A stretch of 64,000 nucleotides of DNA. It comes from JBIOHP01 sp044449065 (lineage in GTDB: Bacteria; Bacteroidota; Ignavibacteria; UBA10030; SZUA-254). The number at the start of each line of letters is the position of its first letter. The stretch's first letter is position 1. The DNA lies in assembly GCA_044449065.1 (NCBI GenBank), contig JBIOHP010000023.1:1-64000 (forward strand). The letters run 5' to 3'. The position numbers were made by a program, and so were the translations under genes. The notes below the pieces were generated by a model, which saw nothing but the letters and a program-made list of their open reading frames with translations, was not told the DNA's origin and did not search any database. Shown piece after piece: positions 61,844 to 64,000 of this stretch.

Positions 61844-64000
61844 TTATTTCATCAGCAGCATTTTCTTCATAGCGGAAAATTTTCCCGCCTGGATGCGGTA
61901 AAAATAGAGTCCGCTCGATAAATTGTTTCCATCTATTTTTACCGAGTACCTGCCTGCTGTTTGCAGTCCATCCACCAATGTGCGCACCTCGCGTCCCAGG
62001 ACATCATACAGTACTAACTTCACGTTCACCGTGCTTATAAGATCATACTGGATCGTGGTGGTTGGATTGAACGGATTAGGGGTATTTTGCCACAACGCAT
62101 ATGATGTTGGTCCCTGATTATATTCATGAGGAGCAACTGCTTTCCCCATGGGAACGGTTATTGCCGTAACATGAATGACATCGGTGAAGTCTGAATAATT
62201 CCCCCAATTATCTTTTGCCCTTATTTTATATGTTGCGTCATGAGATCCGCTGCATTTAGAATCGGTTGTTACATTATTATCTACCCAACCAAAAGTGGAA
62301 GAATTTGTTGCTCCAGCATATTCATAACCGCCTCCATCAATACTACGATAAATTTCATATCCAGTAATATCCGATTCGGTGTTTGCTGACCAAACAGGTT
62401 CAGGGTGACAACTTGACATGGACAATGGACGGTAATCAAGCACACAGGGAGTGCAAAGATCTCCGGACATATCAAACCCGGTTGGAATTCTGGGTGAGGG
62501 GTTGAATTTATAGACCCCGCTATTAGTTGCGGCGTAGATTAAACTATCATTCGAGGGATCCTGCCGCAAATCGTTAACAGGCGTCGGTATTGAGCCGGTA
62601 ATATCAGTCCATGAGCTTCCCCCATCCGTTGACCGGTAAATATTATTGCCGTTATGGCCGATAATATAAAGATCATTCGTTGAAGTTGGGTACTGGTGGT
62701 CCATTATTATCTTCGTCACCGTATCGGTGCGTAATGGCGATCCGAATGTCGAACCACTATTAGTAGATTTATAAATTCCCGGATATCCGCCAGCATAGAT
62801 GATCGATGGCGATTGTCGATTCAGCATGATTGATAATATACTTTTCCCGGATAAATATTCATTCCAGCTGCTTCCTCCATTTGTCGTCTTATAGAGGCCG
62901 TCAGTCATTAAACCTGCGTAAATAATTGACGAATTAGAGCTGCCTGCGCCCGTGGTGTCAAATGCTAAACAATTCACGGTTTGCGTATAGGATCCTATAG
63001 CGCCTCCATAACTCACGCTCCAGGTAACGCCTTTATTAGTGCTATAATAATAGTTGTGCGAGCCGGTGCTATTTGATAATTTACCCGCGGCATAGACGCG
63101 TGTTGAGCCCGACGCCGGGTCGGCAAGAACCGTGGTAAACGTCATGCTGGCGCTGTAATCGCTATTGGCATAACCCCTCGCCCAGCTTGAGCCGTTATCG
63201 GTTGAAACATATACTTTTGCGTCTGTCCGGTTTGTTCCATTATATGTCTGGCTGTCGCCGCAGGCGTAAATATAATTTGTATAATTGGGATTTATGGAAG
63301 CACAGCGACCTTCAAAAGCGCCGGAGGCAAGGTACGTGCCGTCGTCCCATAAACCGGAAAAAGTTGTATTGACTAACGACGAGGTTTTTGATACTGTGAA
63401 CTGCTTGCCTGACCGGATATCGACGGAGGATGGACTTAGTCCTGTAGAATCGGTATGCAATCTTGTCCAGTTCGATCCAAGATTTGTGCTCTTATAAATC
63501 GATTGTCCCGTCGAAGCATAAATGGTGGCATTATTTGAAGGATCAAAAATAACATCGCGTAAATCAACATTTTTTAAACCGGTATTTTCAAGATTCCATG
63601 TGGCGCCACGATCTGTGCTTAGAACCAACCCGTTATCCGTAGCGGCGACAATGGTATCCGGATGATTAACGGATATCCTCATCGCCCTCACATCTAAAAC
63701 GCCGGAGGGAAGCTTGTTTATGCCAGACCAGCTGGTATCGGTTAAATTTCTGATATAGACTGAATCCACATCGCCATATTTTCGCGCAATTGCGATAAGA
63801 ATAGTATCGCTTGCAGGCGATTTAGAAAATGCCATGGATAATACATTAGGACCGTGAAGCGGCATTCCTTCTGTTTGCCGGATCCACGTGCCGCCGGCGT
63901 CGGTCGATTTCCAGACGCCGTTGGTTTTTATTGTAGCGTTATTCGCATCGTAGTAATAATCCGCTCCATCGCCGATCATATACGGCGGGGCGGGCGTTGT
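61844..64000 (-). CDS. T9SS-secreted BNR/sortilin-type propeller protein (partial, runs off window end)
   Basis: At least 718 residues; the frame is still open at position 64000, so the methionine at 63979 is probably internal and the signal peptide lies outside the window. Asp-box repeats recur ('STDAGGTWIRQTEG', 'STDRGATWNLEN', 'STNLGSNWTRLH', 'STDNGSSWARGY', 'TTNGGSSWNEYLSG', 'STDGGSSWTDITGS'), typical of multi-blade propellers of glycan- or polymer-binding exoproteins. A fibronectin-III-like domain ('LSMSSCHPEPVWSANTESDI') and a T9SS sorting tail ('LWQNTPNPFNPTTTIQYDL' ... GLYFYRIQAG) follow. Ligand unknown. Confidence 0.9.
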   Translation of the reverse strand, partial: TTPAPPYMIGDGADYYYDANNATIKTNGVWKSTDAGGTWIRQTEGMPLHGPNVLSMAFSKSPASDTILIAIARKYGDVDSVYIRNLTDTSWSGINKLPSGVLDVRAMRISVNHPDTIVAATDNGLVLSTDRGATWNLENTGLKNVDLRDVIFDPSNNATIYASTGQSIYKSTNLGSNWTRLHTDSTGLSPSSVDIRSGKQFTVSKTSSLVNTTFSGLWDDGTYLASGAFEGRCASINPNYTNYIYACGDSQTYNGTNRTDAKVYVSTDNGSSWARGYANSDYSASMTFTTVLADPASGSTRVYAAGKLSNSTGSHNYYYSTNKGVTWSVSYGGAIGSYTQTVNCLAFDTTGAGSSNSSIIYAGLMTDGLYKTTNGGSSWNEYLSGKSILSIMLNRQSPSIIYAGGYPGIYKSTNSGSTFGSPLRTDTVTKIIMDHQYPTSTNDLYIIGHNGNNIYRSTDGGSSWTDITGSIPTPVNDLRQDPSNDSLIYAATNSGVYKFNPSPRIPTGFDMSGDLCTPCVLDYRPLSMSSCHPEPVWSANTESDITGYEIYRSIDGGGYEYAGATNSSTFGWVDNNVTTDSKCSGSHDATYKIRAKDNWGNYSDFTDVIHVTAITVPMGKAVAPHEYNQGPTSYALWQNTPNPFNPTTTIQYDLISTVNVKLVLYDVLGREVRTLVDGLQTAGRYSVKIDGNNLSSGLYFYRIQAGKFSAMKKMLLMK

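Noticed and set aside
1..64000. tRNA, rRNA or riboswitch genes
   Set aside because: No cloverleaf, rRNA core sequence or known riboswitch consensus was recognised by eye; a covariance-model scan would be decisive.

Overview
The window looks like a chromosomal segment from a Bacteroidota/Chlorobi-group bacterium, most plausibly an Ignavibacteria-like lineage. The basis is the YPNPFNPTT-type type IX secretion (T9SS) sorting tails on two exoproteins (1106-7504 and 61844-end), Ser/Thr kinases of the 'MIGxTxSHYxILEKLGEGGMG' family with TolB-like propellers, weak Shine-Dalgarno sequences and moderate G+C. The taxonomic call is inference; no rRNA or tRNA gene is visible.

Layout. 1-11 kb: a partial secreted beta-helix protein, a patatin-gene remnant, a 2132-residue secreted protein made of about 22 InlB-B-like repeats, a patatin phospholipase, and two tandem NarL-type response regulators without a kinase. 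11.2-13.9 kb: a compact RiPP-like locus on the minus strand, with a strongly initiated Gly-rich 82-aa candidate precursor, a hairpin, a radical SAM/SPASM enzyme carrying a PqqD-like recognition domain, and a second, divergent radical SAM protein translationally coupled to it. I could not match it to a named system.

14.3-31.4 kb: intact yifB/comM followed by an accessory zone made of small cargo genes: VOC proteins, MNT/HEPN and DUF4258/YgiT toxin-antitoxin-like pairs, MarR/SDR genes, an M16 peptidase, DUF1801, Smr, a GIY-YIG nuclease remnant, an integron-cassette-like CPBP gene and an epoxide hydrolase remnant. Between the cargoes lie at least nine partial copies of yifB, mostly its last 16 codons (EAIQYRxLDRNLWxx-stop), several fused at the same point to a GTCATCRCGA-type palindromic repeat. 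Further copies of that repeat, and one or two more tails, reach 43.9 kb. One copy of the repeat encloses the GIY-YIG gene. The zone reads as repeated insertion, duplication and decay around the yifB 3' end.

31.6-45 kb: aldo/keto reductase, decayed kinase 5' ends, DNPH1-like N-glycosidase, a BNR-propeller/MoaD-like pair followed by MoeB-rhodanese (sulfur-carrier chemistry), 1-Cys peroxiredoxin, a transmembrane Ser/Thr kinase with propeller, PLD-family enzyme, methyltransferase (probably CTG start) and a GT39-type glycosyltransferase. 45-54 kb: AbiGi-like protein, ArsR-DoxX module with matching palindromic operators, an RND efflux adaptor/pump pair, two AHSA1/SRPBCC proteins and another DoxX.

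54.3-64 kb: a minus-strand run reading STAS antagonist, ECF sigma factor, membrane anti-sigma-like protein, an unfamiliar membrane-anchored repeat protein, HExxH peptidase with propeller and barrel, and a PrsW-like intramembrane protease. Its gene content suggests an envelope stress or envelope remodelling circuit. The window ends inside a T9SS-secreted BNR-repeat protein.
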